DNA from: Candidatus Stahliibacteriota bacterium
Lineage (GTDB): Bacteria; Hydrothermota; Tepidihabitantia; B3-TA06
NCBI GenBank assembly: GCA_030592225.1
Contig: JAUVJT010000006.1
Coordinates: 1 to 26,410, forward strand
Length of the DNA: 26,410 bases
Reading direction: 5' to 3'
Positions 9,401 through 17,600 of the stretch are shown in pieces (the first letter of the stretch is position 1; each line of letters begins with the position of its first letter). A model generated the notes under the pieces. It did not search any database and had not been told where the DNA came from. It saw only the letters and a program-made list of their open reading frames with translations. The translations under genes and the position numbers were made by a program.

Positions 9401-9525
9401 TCATCGTCTACCGACCATACGTCTGGTCCCAGGTGGGTGCAAACCTTGAAGCTTTTCAGGGGGTTAGCAAAAAGGCTCCCACTGAAAAGCACTAATACGC
9501 TGAGGATTAATGCTACTTTCTTCAT
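6451..9525 (-). CDS. Large exported multidomain protein, possibly glycoside-hydrolase-like, with C-terminal sorting tail
   Basis: The start is set at ATG 9525 (1024 residues): AGGAGGT lies at 9531-9537 and a clear signal peptide follows (KKVALILSVLVLFSGSLFA). A longer frame to 9639 would overlap the upstream gene and bury the signal peptide. Residues ~20-400 are rich in aromatic residues and contain a stretch like the end of a TIM barrel (RAASWVALAHGNAWLGYYSY), followed by a small beta domain ending EAGQGKLFKL, as in glycoside-hydrolase-like proteins. This part is inference. The middle has two glycine runs (PGGGGG) in apparent linkers and a jelly-roll-like piece (LTFRVYCEGSDTCFIDRIAL). The last ~80 residues are a sorting tail (IGIYDVSGRLVKTV ... 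SGIYFVKM ... HKIVVLK). It starts 11 nt after the preceding gene, so it is probably cotranscribed. Confidence 0.65.
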   Translation of the reverse strand: MKKVALILSVLVLFSGSLFANPLKSFKVCTHLGPDVWSVDDEQKLLPYEKIGIDINTYSLRLPFNQWCNNQYDPYSSFNPQYGINVVDSGGYGGWWWYSVGSGLIGRYVDWWACADSLALWDKLAGMYADSMAKYHANDEGFAMYRIMDGDSGYFSGISTRFAADGFERLHDSLASHDPCLNYPSSNPGRHYTYFWGSLNYPPYYLSTILSWMPNLDVGGPGSYGFQAGVATQDALDGLVNGCETYASTMKSKNKALMILLQCGWQYSDAPTFSELRAASWVALAHGNAWLGYYSYRVGQAIYPEDSIDGAVGVIEGNKPNSQQRPYVEDPSEFRQEFGLSEEDWPDSYFNTNANYWMNLYDVIDEVKQIGDTLAQISWGYAISVHQDPPPYEYENVYVWNVTGAQYVDLGFFNAWSPTKYLMVVNREQENKTITVYIKYLGKNKLRVINMANGATTTCSLDQSTNCYIFTRNYEAGQGKLFKLVPYGDKPKLGLTGEWREAKGASGYMQMFSDPGGGGGSDWGYAFLTWEWKNYIPPTLTYMQLWERWDFSKLNWHRAVGQLPGAKKNDIWRVMLDSIVQFIEVGEHPDGDEITWPPGVEGPGTKSNQKTIYYQNKDGCPALYSFYYEDTSVSPGHVFMENNTILPHSEHFQQVIGEDLLKLDVLNDEPDHYYMAVAENDDEISYLDQVKLWVVDHPENTEVATSADDSTYVYSDRIAPTSCVDNQSNDRLEEVSWEDTLSYRGATGSYLTVKFDDPGWSNAGLLMSLGDHSEAALPPKNYCSVPKKPGGGGGWDSLGVGYGRLTHSQWMVDVSSADSLTFRVYCEGSDTCFIDRIALVKLESTGWSLTEAVLDSAVKYKADGQSSDATGYLFNTDTFNVTLLEGQQISLRFDKIDTSTTYPVRDFVFQSRGYYIPINPPGSPQSGVEEEPLEFGIVIEQIEPLSRNALINYSVPYMIHVKIGIYDVSGRLVKTVVNGKVNPGRYSEQWPGIDNAGRRVASGIYFVKMETEDYKQTHKIVVLK

Positions 9526-9536
9526 CATCCACCTCC

Positions 9537-11060
9537 TTAGAAGCTGATTTTTTCGGCGTGGATATTCCAATCTCCGCCGGATTTGTCGCTCCATGTAACC
9601 ACAGTGCCGGAGCCGGTCGAAACGGCATCGAAAGACCACGCATTGGCATCGTTACCTACCGATTGTGGTGTGGTAAAACTACCGCTGCTGGATACTTTGC
9701 TGACGTAAACCCGGCAGTCTGTTGCCGGATCTAAACTCATCTGGAAGCTCTGCCATACCACTGCGGCATTGGCATTGTTATCAAGCCCAACAATCTGTGG
9801 AGTGCTATTGTAGCCATAGGCACAACCAAGGTAGCTTGGATACGCCATCCATACCTCATTGCCACTGGAATTAATCTTGGCAACGTAGACTTCGCTATCG
9901 TTATTCCTGCTACCATTACCTGCATTCCATGTTCCATGGTTCCAAGCAACGTAGGCGCCGCCGTCCGAGCTGGCTACAACTACCGGCGATCCCAGGCAGG
10001 AATAACACTCCTTGTTAAATAAGGGCCGCTGGTAGTGCGTTCCCGAGTAGTTATAGCTATCCAACTCCTGGCGAGAACCTATGGGACCGCTATCCGGAAC
10101 CCGTCGAACGTAGATATTTTCTGAAACCGTTGTTCTCGATGGAACGGGATCATCTTCAAAGTAACTATACTGATGCTTCATGCCCACTACCGTATAGTTA
10201 CTACCGCGAGCTATGTTTAGTCCCGTCCAGTTATAACTGTAAAGAGGATTGTAGTAAGAATAATTAGTAGTATCCACACCCACTATCGTGTGTGGGTTTC
10301 CGTTTGAAGTTACACCACCGAGACGAATCCACCAAACGCCTTTTGCACCGTTCCACCTTACCGCATCAGGGTCAGGCTCCACCCACGCTATCTTCGCCCC
10401 GCCGTTCCCATCCGCACAGATGCGGGGCAGGGTGATGGAGTTTGTTGTCGGGTCAATAATCTCTTCTGTCCATCCTCCTGACCCTGTGGAGGGAATTTTC
10501 CGAGCTTTGAGAGTGTACTGTACCGGGTCTCCACTTTTTTCTACCCACACGAATATTGCACCACCATCAGTAGTTTCGCACATCTCGGGCGGCGTGTAAA
10601 CGTAGGGGTTGGCCGGGTGAACGTAGAGTTCATCCATCGTGGTTGACCATTGATCGTCGAAGGCGCCAGTTGAAGTAATACGCCGTGCGTAGATCTTTAT
10701 TTTTTTGTGATCTATCCATGCTACGATAGCACCTTTGTCTGTTCCTTTAACGGATGGAATAATCTCTGCGTGTAAACGATGGCCTGCACGTCCATCTGTA
10801 GGAACAGAGAGACAGCGATCCGTTCCCGTGGGTGTAAAATTGGAACCAGAGTAACCCGCTGAACGTGAATAGACTTCACATTCGTGATGAGGGCTTTCAT
10901 GATTACTTACCCACGTGAACAGATAATTGCCTCCGTTGGTGTAGGCAACTTTAGGGAATAGCTGAAGATTAGTTGAGTTGCTGTTAATCGGTGTCTGGGA
11001 CACAAGAATACTTGCCAAGCAGAGTATTCCTAAGATTACTAGAGCATTTTGTCCTTTCAT
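9537..11060 (-). CDS. Exported beta-propeller-like repeat protein without sorting tail
   Basis: A protein of 507 residues with a signal peptide (ALVILGILCLASILVSQ). The ATG at 11060 follows AGGAGG with a 5-nt spacer. The body is made of repeated units of about 50-60 residues, each with a variant of (A/S)DGxGGAxxAWxxx, as in bladed propellers that alternate a strand ending in VAW/VVW with a Gly-rich turn. Examples are ADGNGGAKIAWVEP, SSDGGAYVAWNH and DNNANAAVVWQS. Unlike its three neighbours it has no C-terminal sorting tail; the protein ends directly after the last blade (WNIHAEKISF). It may be retained, released by another route, or the tail may have been lost. It lies 10 nt after the gene at 11071-12684 and 11 nt before the next one, which argues for one operon. 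Exact function is not recognised. Confidence 0.65.
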   Translation of the reverse strand: MKGQNALVILGILCLASILVSQTPINSNSTNLQLFPKVAYTNGGNYLFTWVSNHESPHHECEVYSRSAGYSGSNFTPTGTDRCLSVPTDGRAGHRLHAEIIPSVKGTDKGAIVAWIDHKKIKIYARRITSTGAFDDQWSTTMDELYVHPANPYVYTPPEMCETTDGGAIFVWVEKSGDPVQYTLKARKIPSTGSGGWTEEIIDPTTNSITLPRICADGNGGAKIAWVEPDPDAVRWNGAKGVWWIRLGGVTSNGNPHTIVGVDTTNYSYYNPLYSYNWTGLNIARGSNYTVVGMKHQYSYFEDDPVPSRTTVSENIYVRRVPDSGPIGSRQELDSYNYSGTHYQRPLFNKECYSCLGSPVVVASSDGGAYVAWNHGTWNAGNGSRNNDSEVYVAKINSSGNEVWMAYPSYLGCAYGYNSTPQIVGLDNNANAAVVWQSFQMSLDPATDCRVYVSKVSSSGSFTTPQSVGNDANAWSFDAVSTGSGTVVTWSDKSGGDWNIHAEKISF

Positions 11061-11070
11061 GTCTTCCTCC

Positions 11071-12684
11071 TTACTTTATTAGAATGATTTTCTCAGTCGC
11101 GGCTTTTCCTGAAGCAGCGACTCTAACGAAGTAGACACCGGTTGGAACCTGATGTCCAGCGTTATTAACGCCATTCCAGTTAATCTCGTAGATGCCTCCG
11201 CTGAGATTCTGTCTTTCCAAGATGCGGACAAGCCGACCGGTAGCGTCGTATACCGCCGCATTAACGAATGCATTCTGTTCCAGAGAAAATCGCAAATGGA
11301 CTGAACCATTAACGATATTGCCACTGCATAACTCTAGATGAAGAGGTGATAGAGTAAGGTATTGGTTTTCCTCAATTCCTGAGATATTGCCGAGTGAATC
11401 CAGGTAGGCGGCATATATATCTCCTGTCTGCCATGCTACTATCGCCCCTTTGTCATAGGTTGCTATCGCGTGAGGGTTGTTCCCTTCAGTTCCGGCTACT
11501 ATGACCACTTCAGACCAGAGAGTATTGCCGGATGTATCAATCCGTTGGGAAAGAACTCCTTGTTGTTCATACCAACCTAGTTCATCATACATGTCCCGCC
11601 AGACAATAATCCCATCTTCTGTAAGAGAGGGAACCATCCCCTCCCCACGCGAATCGCCAGCATTCGCGTTCCATATTTCTTTTCCTGTATCACCGCAAAC
11701 CGCTTTACCATCAAGTGTCAGGCGATTGATAAAGAGTCTTTGCGGGTTTTCTTCTCCTTCGCCAATATAGATACCATCCTCACCAATACCCGAACATCTT
11801 AATATCCTATTGTTGCCCCCTATTACTCCAGTTGTATCCCAAAGAACAATCCCGTCTGAATCAAGGTGCTGAAATCGGCAGGTTGTCTCAATCCAATATA
11901 AAAAAAACACACCTCCATTCATGTCAGGATAAGCCCAACGTCTAGTTTTCCAAAGCCCCCCTTGGGTTATGAATTTGCCATCATTACCCCAAAGTAGATT
12001 CCCAAGAGAATCAACTCGCTGAGCATAGATACTTCCCGGTGGGAATTCACCAAGGCTGTTCCAGTAAACAACAAGCGCACCACCATTCGCATCATGAACG
12101 ATGTTCTGGCTATGCGAAGAGTTACTTGGCAAAACACTCAATGGTAATCCATCTGTGGGCCACATAAGATTTCCCGAAGCGTCTATTCTTTGTATGTAGA
12201 GATCACTTTGTTCAATTTGCCGTTGATCTTCCCATACAACAATTGCACCAATACCGCTGATGCAAAGCTGCGGATAGTTTTTCCCTCCTTCCGCCGTGCA
12301 CACCGCCACACCGTTATCGCCGAATAGGCGTTGGCCTGTGGGAGAGAGCTTCTGCACGTAGATATCCTCGTTGCCCTCAAGCGCTACCCAGTAGTTGCCG
12401 TCATCATCAAGGAACATATCCGGATTCTGGGTGGAAAGCCCAGCCGTGGCAATTATCGGCACGCCGTCAGCGTCCCATTTCAGATTGCCTTCCGAGTCTA
12501 TTACCTGTATGTAGTTCCAGTCGGTCTCGGCATCTCTCCAGATGACCGCTGCTCCGCCTTCACCGTCGGAGATAACCACGTCAATTTCCTGATCCCCCGG
12601 CCCAACGTAGATAGGTGTCGGGTTCTGCCATGTGGCCAGCAGAGGCAGAGTAAGGATCGTTAAAAGCAAAACTATTCTTTTCAT
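11071..12684 (-). CDS. Exported beta-propeller-like repeat protein with C-terminal sorting tail, first gene of the minus-strand set
   Basis: A protein of 537 residues. AGGAGG lies five bases before ATG 12684 and a signal peptide follows (MKRIVLLLTILTLPLLA). Residues ~25-430 carry about eight blades with the motif (D)GxGGAxVxWxDxRxxxxDxYxQRxDxxGNxxWxxDG. The 'D-S-x-G-N-L-x-W' turns recur every ~50 residues. The C-terminal ~80 residues are a sorting tail of the type IX / FlgD-like kind (AAVYDATGRLVRILE ... TGVYFVRVAA ... EKIILIK). It is probably displayed on the surface or secreted. The promoter at 12820-12847 lies about 130 nt upstream, so this is the first gene of the set. No catalytic signature is visible. 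Confidence 0.7.
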   Translation of the reverse strand: MKRIVLLLTILTLPLLATWQNPTPIYVGPGDQEIDVVISDGEGGAAVIWRDAETDWNYIQVIDSEGNLKWDADGVPIIATAGLSTQNPDMFLDDDGNYWVALEGNEDIYVQKLSPTGQRLFGDNGVAVCTAEGGKNYPQLCISGIGAIVVWEDQRQIEQSDLYIQRIDASGNLMWPTDGLPLSVLPSNSSHSQNIVHDANGGALVVYWNSLGEFPPGSIYAQRVDSLGNLLWGNDGKFITQGGLWKTRRWAYPDMNGGVFFLYWIETTCRFQHLDSDGIVLWDTTGVIGGNNRILRCSGIGEDGIYIGEGEENPQRLFINRLTLDGKAVCGDTGKEIWNANAGDSRGEGMVPSLTEDGIIVWRDMYDELGWYEQQGVLSQRIDTSGNTLWSEVVIVAGTEGNNPHAIATYDKGAIVAWQTGDIYAAYLDSLGNISGIEENQYLTLSPLHLELCSGNIVNGSVHLRFSLEQNAFVNAAVYDATGRLVRILERQNLSGGIYEINWNGVNNAGHQVPTGVYFVRVAASGKAATEKIILIK

Positions 12685-12819
12685 GATTGCCTCCTAGTTA
12701 CGTTAAATTTTTCAGGAGTTGCCCGTTCCTCTATATAGATACCTACCTTATTCCCTGCCTCGAAAGTGCAATGATTACTAAAGAGAAAAACGAGAATACC
12801 CATACATATCTCCTATCCA

Positions 12820-12847
12820 AATATACGCCATTTCCAAACCTTGTCAA
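12820..12847 (-). promoter_or_regulatory. Sigma70-type promoter of the minus-strand secreted-protein operon
   Basis: Read on the minus strand, TTGACA (12842-12847) and TATATT (12820-12825) are separated by 16 bp, the same spacer as the hicB promoter. Transcription would start near 12813, about 130 nt before ATG 12684. Confidence 0.65.
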
Positions 12848-13377
12848 GCCCTAAGTAACTTTACTGGTTCACGTATGCTATCGCCGGTAGTATTTATACT
12901 ACCCTTTTCCGTTAAGAAAAGGCTTGTTCGATCATATGGGTTCCACAAGGCAGTAGGATGCTATACTCTTGACCAGGCGGAGCGGCGGTGATAATTCCGA
13001 GTCAATCAACACTGCACCAGAATTGCATCACTTTTTACGTTCGCCTGAATAATTATCCTACCAAATTACTAGGCGAATTGTGCCAAAATTGTGCCAACTT
13101 TTTGTCACACTCAGTGGAATCAATGGAAATCATGGACTACATGGAAAAGATAGCATTATCCCCTGAAGCCAATAAACACGTTGGTTTGCGCTTATGTCGA
13201 TTTACTTTGATACTTACAGGAAAAGATACAAAAAACTTAAGAACGGATTAAGAATCCGCAGTTCGTCCTGAAGTGGTGAATAAAATCAGGTCTTGCGAAT
13301 CTTGGACTGTTGTATCGTCAATCCTCTATTTTTAGAACCATCATAGTGATATTCGGCTGATCGTTGTGATTGTCGGA
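12848..13377. other. Intergenic stretch between the divergent transcription units
   Basis: No convincing gene. A perfect hairpin GGTAGTA-TTTA-TACTACC lies at 12886-12903, followed on the plus strand by CTTTT. It could be a weak terminator or an operator, as it sits about 40 bp behind the minus-strand -35 box. TGCTATACT at 12959-12967 resembles an extended -10 element, but no good -35 box accompanies it. A GTG frame of 87 codons starts at 12988; it lacks a clear ribosome binding site and any recognisable domain, so I do not call it a gene. Confidence 0.4.
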
Positions 13378-13399
13378 AAAAGTGTATTGATTCGTGACA
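13378..13399 (+). promoter_or_regulatory. Putative upstream activator site, copy A
   Basis: A 22-bp element beginning AAAAGTGTAT and ending GTGACA. It differs by one base from each of the two copies near 25.9 kb. It starts exactly 97 bp before the -24 GG of the sigma54-like promoter at 13475, which places its centre near -111. GTGT and ACAC flank an 11-bp core, giving a partial inverted repeat. The distance is typical of binding sites for NtrC-type activators, and one such activator is encoded at 24192-25628. Confidence 0.65.
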
Positions 13400-13473
13400 C
13401 CCTACGATTTTTCGATTTCGCCCCGTTCAACTTAAGGCGGGTAAGTACGTAACTTAAGATTCAGGGGCAGACA

Positions 13474-13489
13474 TGGTCCCTAAATTGCT
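13474..13489 (+). promoter_or_regulatory. Sigma54-type (-24/-12) promoter upstream of the receiver-PATAN gene
   Basis: TGGTCCCTAAATTGCT has GG at 13475-13476 and GC at 13487-13488 with the obligatory 10-bp spacing, and TTGCT at the -12 box. The CAC of the consensus -24 box is poorly kept. Transcription would start near 13500, giving a leader of about 120 nt that contains the perfect palindrome TTCCTTAAGGAA at 13543-13554. The call rests mainly on the upstream element at a spacing identical to that at 26010. Confidence 0.6.
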
Positions 13490-13618
13490 AGTAATCAGAT
13501 AATCGAAGTAGTACGGACAATGTTTTGTGTAAACTGGTTGTATTCCTTAAGGAAGCAATGAGGTATGAAATGGAAATCTTTTTAGCGCTCTGCATTTTTG
13601 GATAATTCAGGAACGGCT

Positions 13619-14371
13619 ATGACAAATGCGGCTCAATTGAAAACCCAATCCCGGAAGACGTACCGTCCTAAAATCTCTCGTATCCTTTGCGTGGACGACG
13701 ATGCCTCGGTCTGTGAAACGATGAGCTTGATTCTGCGTTTGCACGGCTACGAGACTCATAGCGCAACTTCAGGAATTTTTGCGCTTCAGGCATTGCGGGA
13801 TAGCGATTTCGACCTGGTGATCACCGATCTCAGCATGCCTGGAATGGACGGGATCGAATTCATTCGACGGCTGCGCAAGCTTAAGCCCAGCCAGCGGATA
13901 ATAGTGGTTACCGGGTTCCCATCCGTACGCACCGAAGGTCAGGCGTTCAAGCTGGGCACCCTCAATTACATAGCAAAGCCCGTTTCAAGCACCCGTCTTC
14001 TTGAGGTGGTGGAAGAGTGCCTCAAGGATGAGGAGGAAGGGCTTATCGGTTCCCTTCAGCTTAGCTTTGAGGAGTTAATCCAGTTGTATGGTTTTGGGCA
14101 GAAAACCGGCGTTCTTGAGATTCACTGTGAGAATGCTGTGGGATACATCTATATGAAGCGCGGGAATCCTGTTCATGCCGCAGCGGGTGAGCTTAAGGGT
14201 GAGGATGCGTTCTTTGAGATTCTTTCATGGAAAACAGGGATATTCGTTGTCGAAGGCTACAATAGCAACGGGGTTCCTCATACCATAACCAGGTGCGTGG
14301 AATCGTTGCTTTTGGAAGGGGCAAAAAGAAGAGATGAATGCAGGCATTTCGGTATTTCTTGCAGAATTTAG
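13619..14371 (+). CDS. Response regulator: receiver domain plus PATAN (DUF4388) domain
   Basis: The ATG at 13619 is preferred because CAGGAA lies five bases upstream; an in-frame TTG at 13598 would add seven residues without a ribosome binding site. The product has 250 residues. Residues ~20-135 form a CheY-like receiver: the acidic pair in CVDDD, phosphoacceptor Asp70 in VITDLSMPGMDG, the conserved Thr of VVTGF and the Lys of IAKPVS. Residues ~145-215 match the PATAN/DUF4388 pattern (GSLQLSFEELIQLYGFGQKTGVLEI ... YMKRGNPVHAAAGELKGEDAFFEILSWKTGIFVVE), a domain linked to protein-protein signalling and often found beside gliding or type IV pilus regulators. There is no DNA-binding domain, so it probably acts through protein partners. 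It lies under the sigma54-type promoter at 13474-13489. Confidence 0.8.
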   Translation: MTNAAQLKTQSRKTYRPKISRILCVDDDASVCETMSLILRLHGYETHSATSGIFALQALRDSDFDLVITDLSMPGMDGIEFIRRLRKLKPSQRIIVVTGFPSVRTEGQAFKLGTLNYIAKPVSSTRLLEVVEECLKDEEEGLIGSLQLSFEELIQLYGFGQKTGVLEIHCENAVGYIYMKRGNPVHAAAGELKGEDAFFEILSWKTGIFVVEGYNSNGVPHTITRCVESLLLEGAKRRDECRHFGISCRI

Positions 14372-14659
14372 AAAGGCCGGAAGGAGTTGAAAAGGGCAAC
14401 TTAATAAGTATTATTGTTGTAAGGTTTATCTGGGGTTTGATGTTTCTAATAAAGAAGACTTTACAATCAAAGGATCAGGTTATGAGTGGATTAGTTCTAT
14501 CGAACGAAAGTGAAAAAGAGAACCGCCGGTTTTGGACTCGCAGGGTTCGCAACGTCTTCGGCGATTTTCCCGCAGCCGCTTGCGGTCATTTGGTGCGTCT
14601 TTCGACAGACATCCCCCAATCAAGGCAATTACCGTTCATCTCGATTACAGAAAGGATTC
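14372..14659 (+). other. Gap between the receiver-PATAN gene and the kinase operon
   Basis: 288 nt without a supported gene. It contains the promoter candidate at 14387-14414. A GTG at 14510 could extend the next kinase by 50 residues, but these show no domain and no ribosome binding site precedes them. No copy of the 22-bp activator element is seen here. Confidence 0.4.
14387..14414 (+). promoter_or_regulatory. Candidate sigma70-type promoter for the kinase-kinase-activator operon
   Basis: TTGAAA at 14387-14392 and TATTAT at 14409-14414 are separated by 16 bp, the spacer also seen in two other promoters of this window. It would give the three-gene signalling operon basal transcription independent of sigma54. 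The leader would be about 240 nt, so this is only a candidate. Confidence 0.4.
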
Positions 14660-17600
14660 ATGGGGAACGATAAGATTAAAAGTCTTGAGAAGAAATTGAA
14701 GGCGCTTCGTTCCAAGCCTGACCAAGGAGCTTCGGGCAGAAAAAAGGTTGGAGCGTTGAACGATTTGGCTTACGCGCTTTACCGGTCCGAGCCTGAAAAA
14801 GCAGAAACCTACGGCAGCCAGGCACTTGCCCTGGCTGAAAAACTTGGGTTCAAGAAGGGGATTGCCGAGAGTCACGGTATTCTGGGAACTTCTTTCTGGG
14901 TAAGAGGCAACTATGATAAAGCGCTGGAATGTTATACCGAGTCTTTGAATATCTGTGAACAGACCGGGAACAGAAAAGGCGTCGCCAGTTGCTACATCAA
15001 TATCGGACTGATTCATAAGACGCGGAGCGATTACGAACGGGCGCTGGAATATCACCTCAAAGCCCTGAAAATTAAGGAAGAGATTGAGGATAAGCCAGGC
15101 ACTGCAAAGTGTTACAACAACATCGGGATTATCTATGATGAACGTGGCGATTACGATCATGCCCTGGAGTATTATCTTGCGGCCTTGAAGATATTTGAGG
15201 AAATAGGGGATAGGCAAGGCGTCGCATTTTCATACAATAATATCGGAGTCGTTTATGAGACGCGCGGCGATTACGATCAGGCACTGGCGTATCATCTCAA
15301 GTCCCTGAAGATCAAGGAAGAGATAGGCGACAAAAAGGGCGTCGCAGATTCCTACACCAACATTGGAACCTTCTACGAGGAGCGAGGGGAATTCGAGCAG
15401 GCGTTGGAATATTGCCTGAATGCCCTGGAGATATTTGAAGAAATCGGGGACAAGAGGGAAACCGCCGATTTGTGCAACAGCATCGGAGGACTCCATACCC
15501 GGCTAAAACGCTACGATATGGCGCTCAGCTATCTGCAAAAAGGCCTGCAAATAGCCCGTGAAATAGGAGCAAAGCGGTGGGAAATGGCTTCCTGCGAATA
15601 CCTCTCCCGGTTGTACGAGGCGCAGGGTGACTTTGAGGAATCTCTCACTTACTCCCAAAGATGCAGTGCGCTCAAAGAGAAAATCTTCAGTGAAGAAAGT
15701 GCTGCAAAAATAGCACAGATGCAGGTCAAGTACGAAACCGAGCGCAAGGAGCGAGAAGCGGAAATTTATCGCCTCAAGAGCATCGAACTCGAGCGGGAGA
15801 TGAACGAACGCAAGCAGGTTGAGAAGGAGCTGCGGGAGTCAGAGGAAAAGTACCGGAATATCTTCGAGCATTCTCCAGCCGGTATCGTTATCCATCAGGG
15901 AAAGAAGGTGTTATTCGTTAACCCAGCGATGGTTCAGATGCTGGGATACGAATCTGCCGATGAAGTCGTTAGAAGACCAATTCTGGAGTTTATCCATCCT
16001 GATTATCATGAATTCGCTCAAAAGAATTCAAAGCTTGTGTTGTCAAGAAAAGGGAAGTTAGGAAAACTTAGCGAGACAAAGTTGATATGCAAAGACGGTT
16101 CGCCCCTGGATGTTACCGAGATCGCCCAATCCATTACTTACAACGGAAAACCGGCAATTCAAGCTTACATATTGAATAACACCGAACGCAAGCAGGCCGA
16201 GGAGGCGCTGCGCAAATCACGCGACGAGTTGGAAAAACGGGTGAAGGAACGGACGGCTGAACTGGAAGCCGCCTATGACAAGTTGTTGGAAGAGATTTTT
16301 GAACGCAACCTGACCGAGGAGAATCTACGGGGCAGCGAAAAAAAACATCGTCTCCTCCTTGAGAGTATTCAGTCACCGGTTCTGGCGCTGACCTGGGATA
16401 TGCGGATTTTTTACTGCAACCAGAGTTATGCCGATTTTGCGGCGCTCCCGGTTTCTGAATTGGAGGAGAAGAATATGACGGAGTTGTTCCCCGAATTCGA
16501 GCATACCCGCTTTTACCAGGTCTATCAGGAGGTCATCGAAACCGGTAAGTCCAAAGAAATTGAGGGGCGGATTGGGGATTCATACGTACAGGCTTTCATA
16601 TATCCAATGCCCTGGGGTATCCTTGAGATTACTGTCGACATCACCGAGCGTAAATTGGCCGTGGGGGCGCTGCAGGAGTCACAGGAGCGCTATCGCGCCG
16701 TTTCTGAACTTATCTCCGATTTCGCTTATTCTATCCGCGTGGAGCCGGATGCCGGACTTGTGCTCGAATGGGCTACGGAGGCATTCACCCGTCTTACCGG
16801 ACTTCCGTCAAAGGGATTGAATTTACCCGGCGATTTATTGAACATCGTTCATCCTGACGATAAGGCCGTTTTTTCCCAGGACTTTGATACTCTTCTTTCC
16901 GGGCGAACGAAGGTTCGGGAATACCGCATCTTTACCGGGAACGGCGAGGTGCGTTATTTGCTTGATTTCGCTCATCCGGTGATAGATCCGGCACAGGGTT
17001 GTGTCAAACGTATCTACGGCGCGGCACAGGACATCACCGAGCGCAAGCTGGCCTCCGAGGCGCTGCGGGCAAGCGAAGCGAAGTTCCGCAATCTATATGA
17101 AACCGCTCTTATCGGGCTGTTTCGTACGTCTGTTGAAGATGGGGAAGTGTTGGCAGCCAATCAGACTACCGCAGAGATGTTTGGTTATACCTCTATTGAG
17201 GAGTTCATACACGAGTTTAAGGCAAGTAAACATTATCTAGACATTCATAGGCGCGAGGAGCTTTTTGTCCTGCTGAAGCGTGACGGTCGGGTGGACAACT
17301 TTGAGATTGAGGCAACTCACAGGGACGGATCAACATTCTGGGTAGCGGTTAATGAACAGGTATTCCCTGAGCATGGTTATACGGAAGGCACCATGATTGA
17401 TATCACCGAGCGCAAGCTGACCGAGAAGGCGCTGCGCGAGTCGGAGGAACGCTACCGAACACTGGTAGAGACGGCAAAAGATATCATCTTGATTCACGAT
17501 CTTCAAGACCAATTGATATACGTAAATACATCGGGATTGAAGATTAGCGGATACAGCAAGGAAGAGGTGAAAAAGATGCACATCACTGATTTCATACCCG

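Noticed and set aside
9526..9639. Longer start for the 1024-residue exported protein
   Set aside because: It would overlap the upstream gene and place 38 residues before a clear signal peptide; AGGAGGT directly precedes ATG 9525.
12959..12967. Extended -10 element TGCTATACT as a plus-strand promoter
   Set aside because: No -35 box at a suitable distance and no supported gene downstream.
12988..13251. 87-codon GTG frame in the intergenic region
   Set aside because: No clear ribosome binding site, no recognisable domain, and unlike the codon use of the real genes; kept only as a note.
14510..14659. GTG start at 14510 for the TPR-PAS kinase
   Set aside because: The extra 50 residues resemble non-coding translation, no ribosome binding site precedes the GTG, and ATG 14660 begins directly at plausible protein sequence.
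14338..14673. 111-codon frame between the receiver-PATAN gene and the first kinase
   Set aside because: It overlaps the end of one gene and the start of the next, has no domain, and its ribosome binding site is poor.
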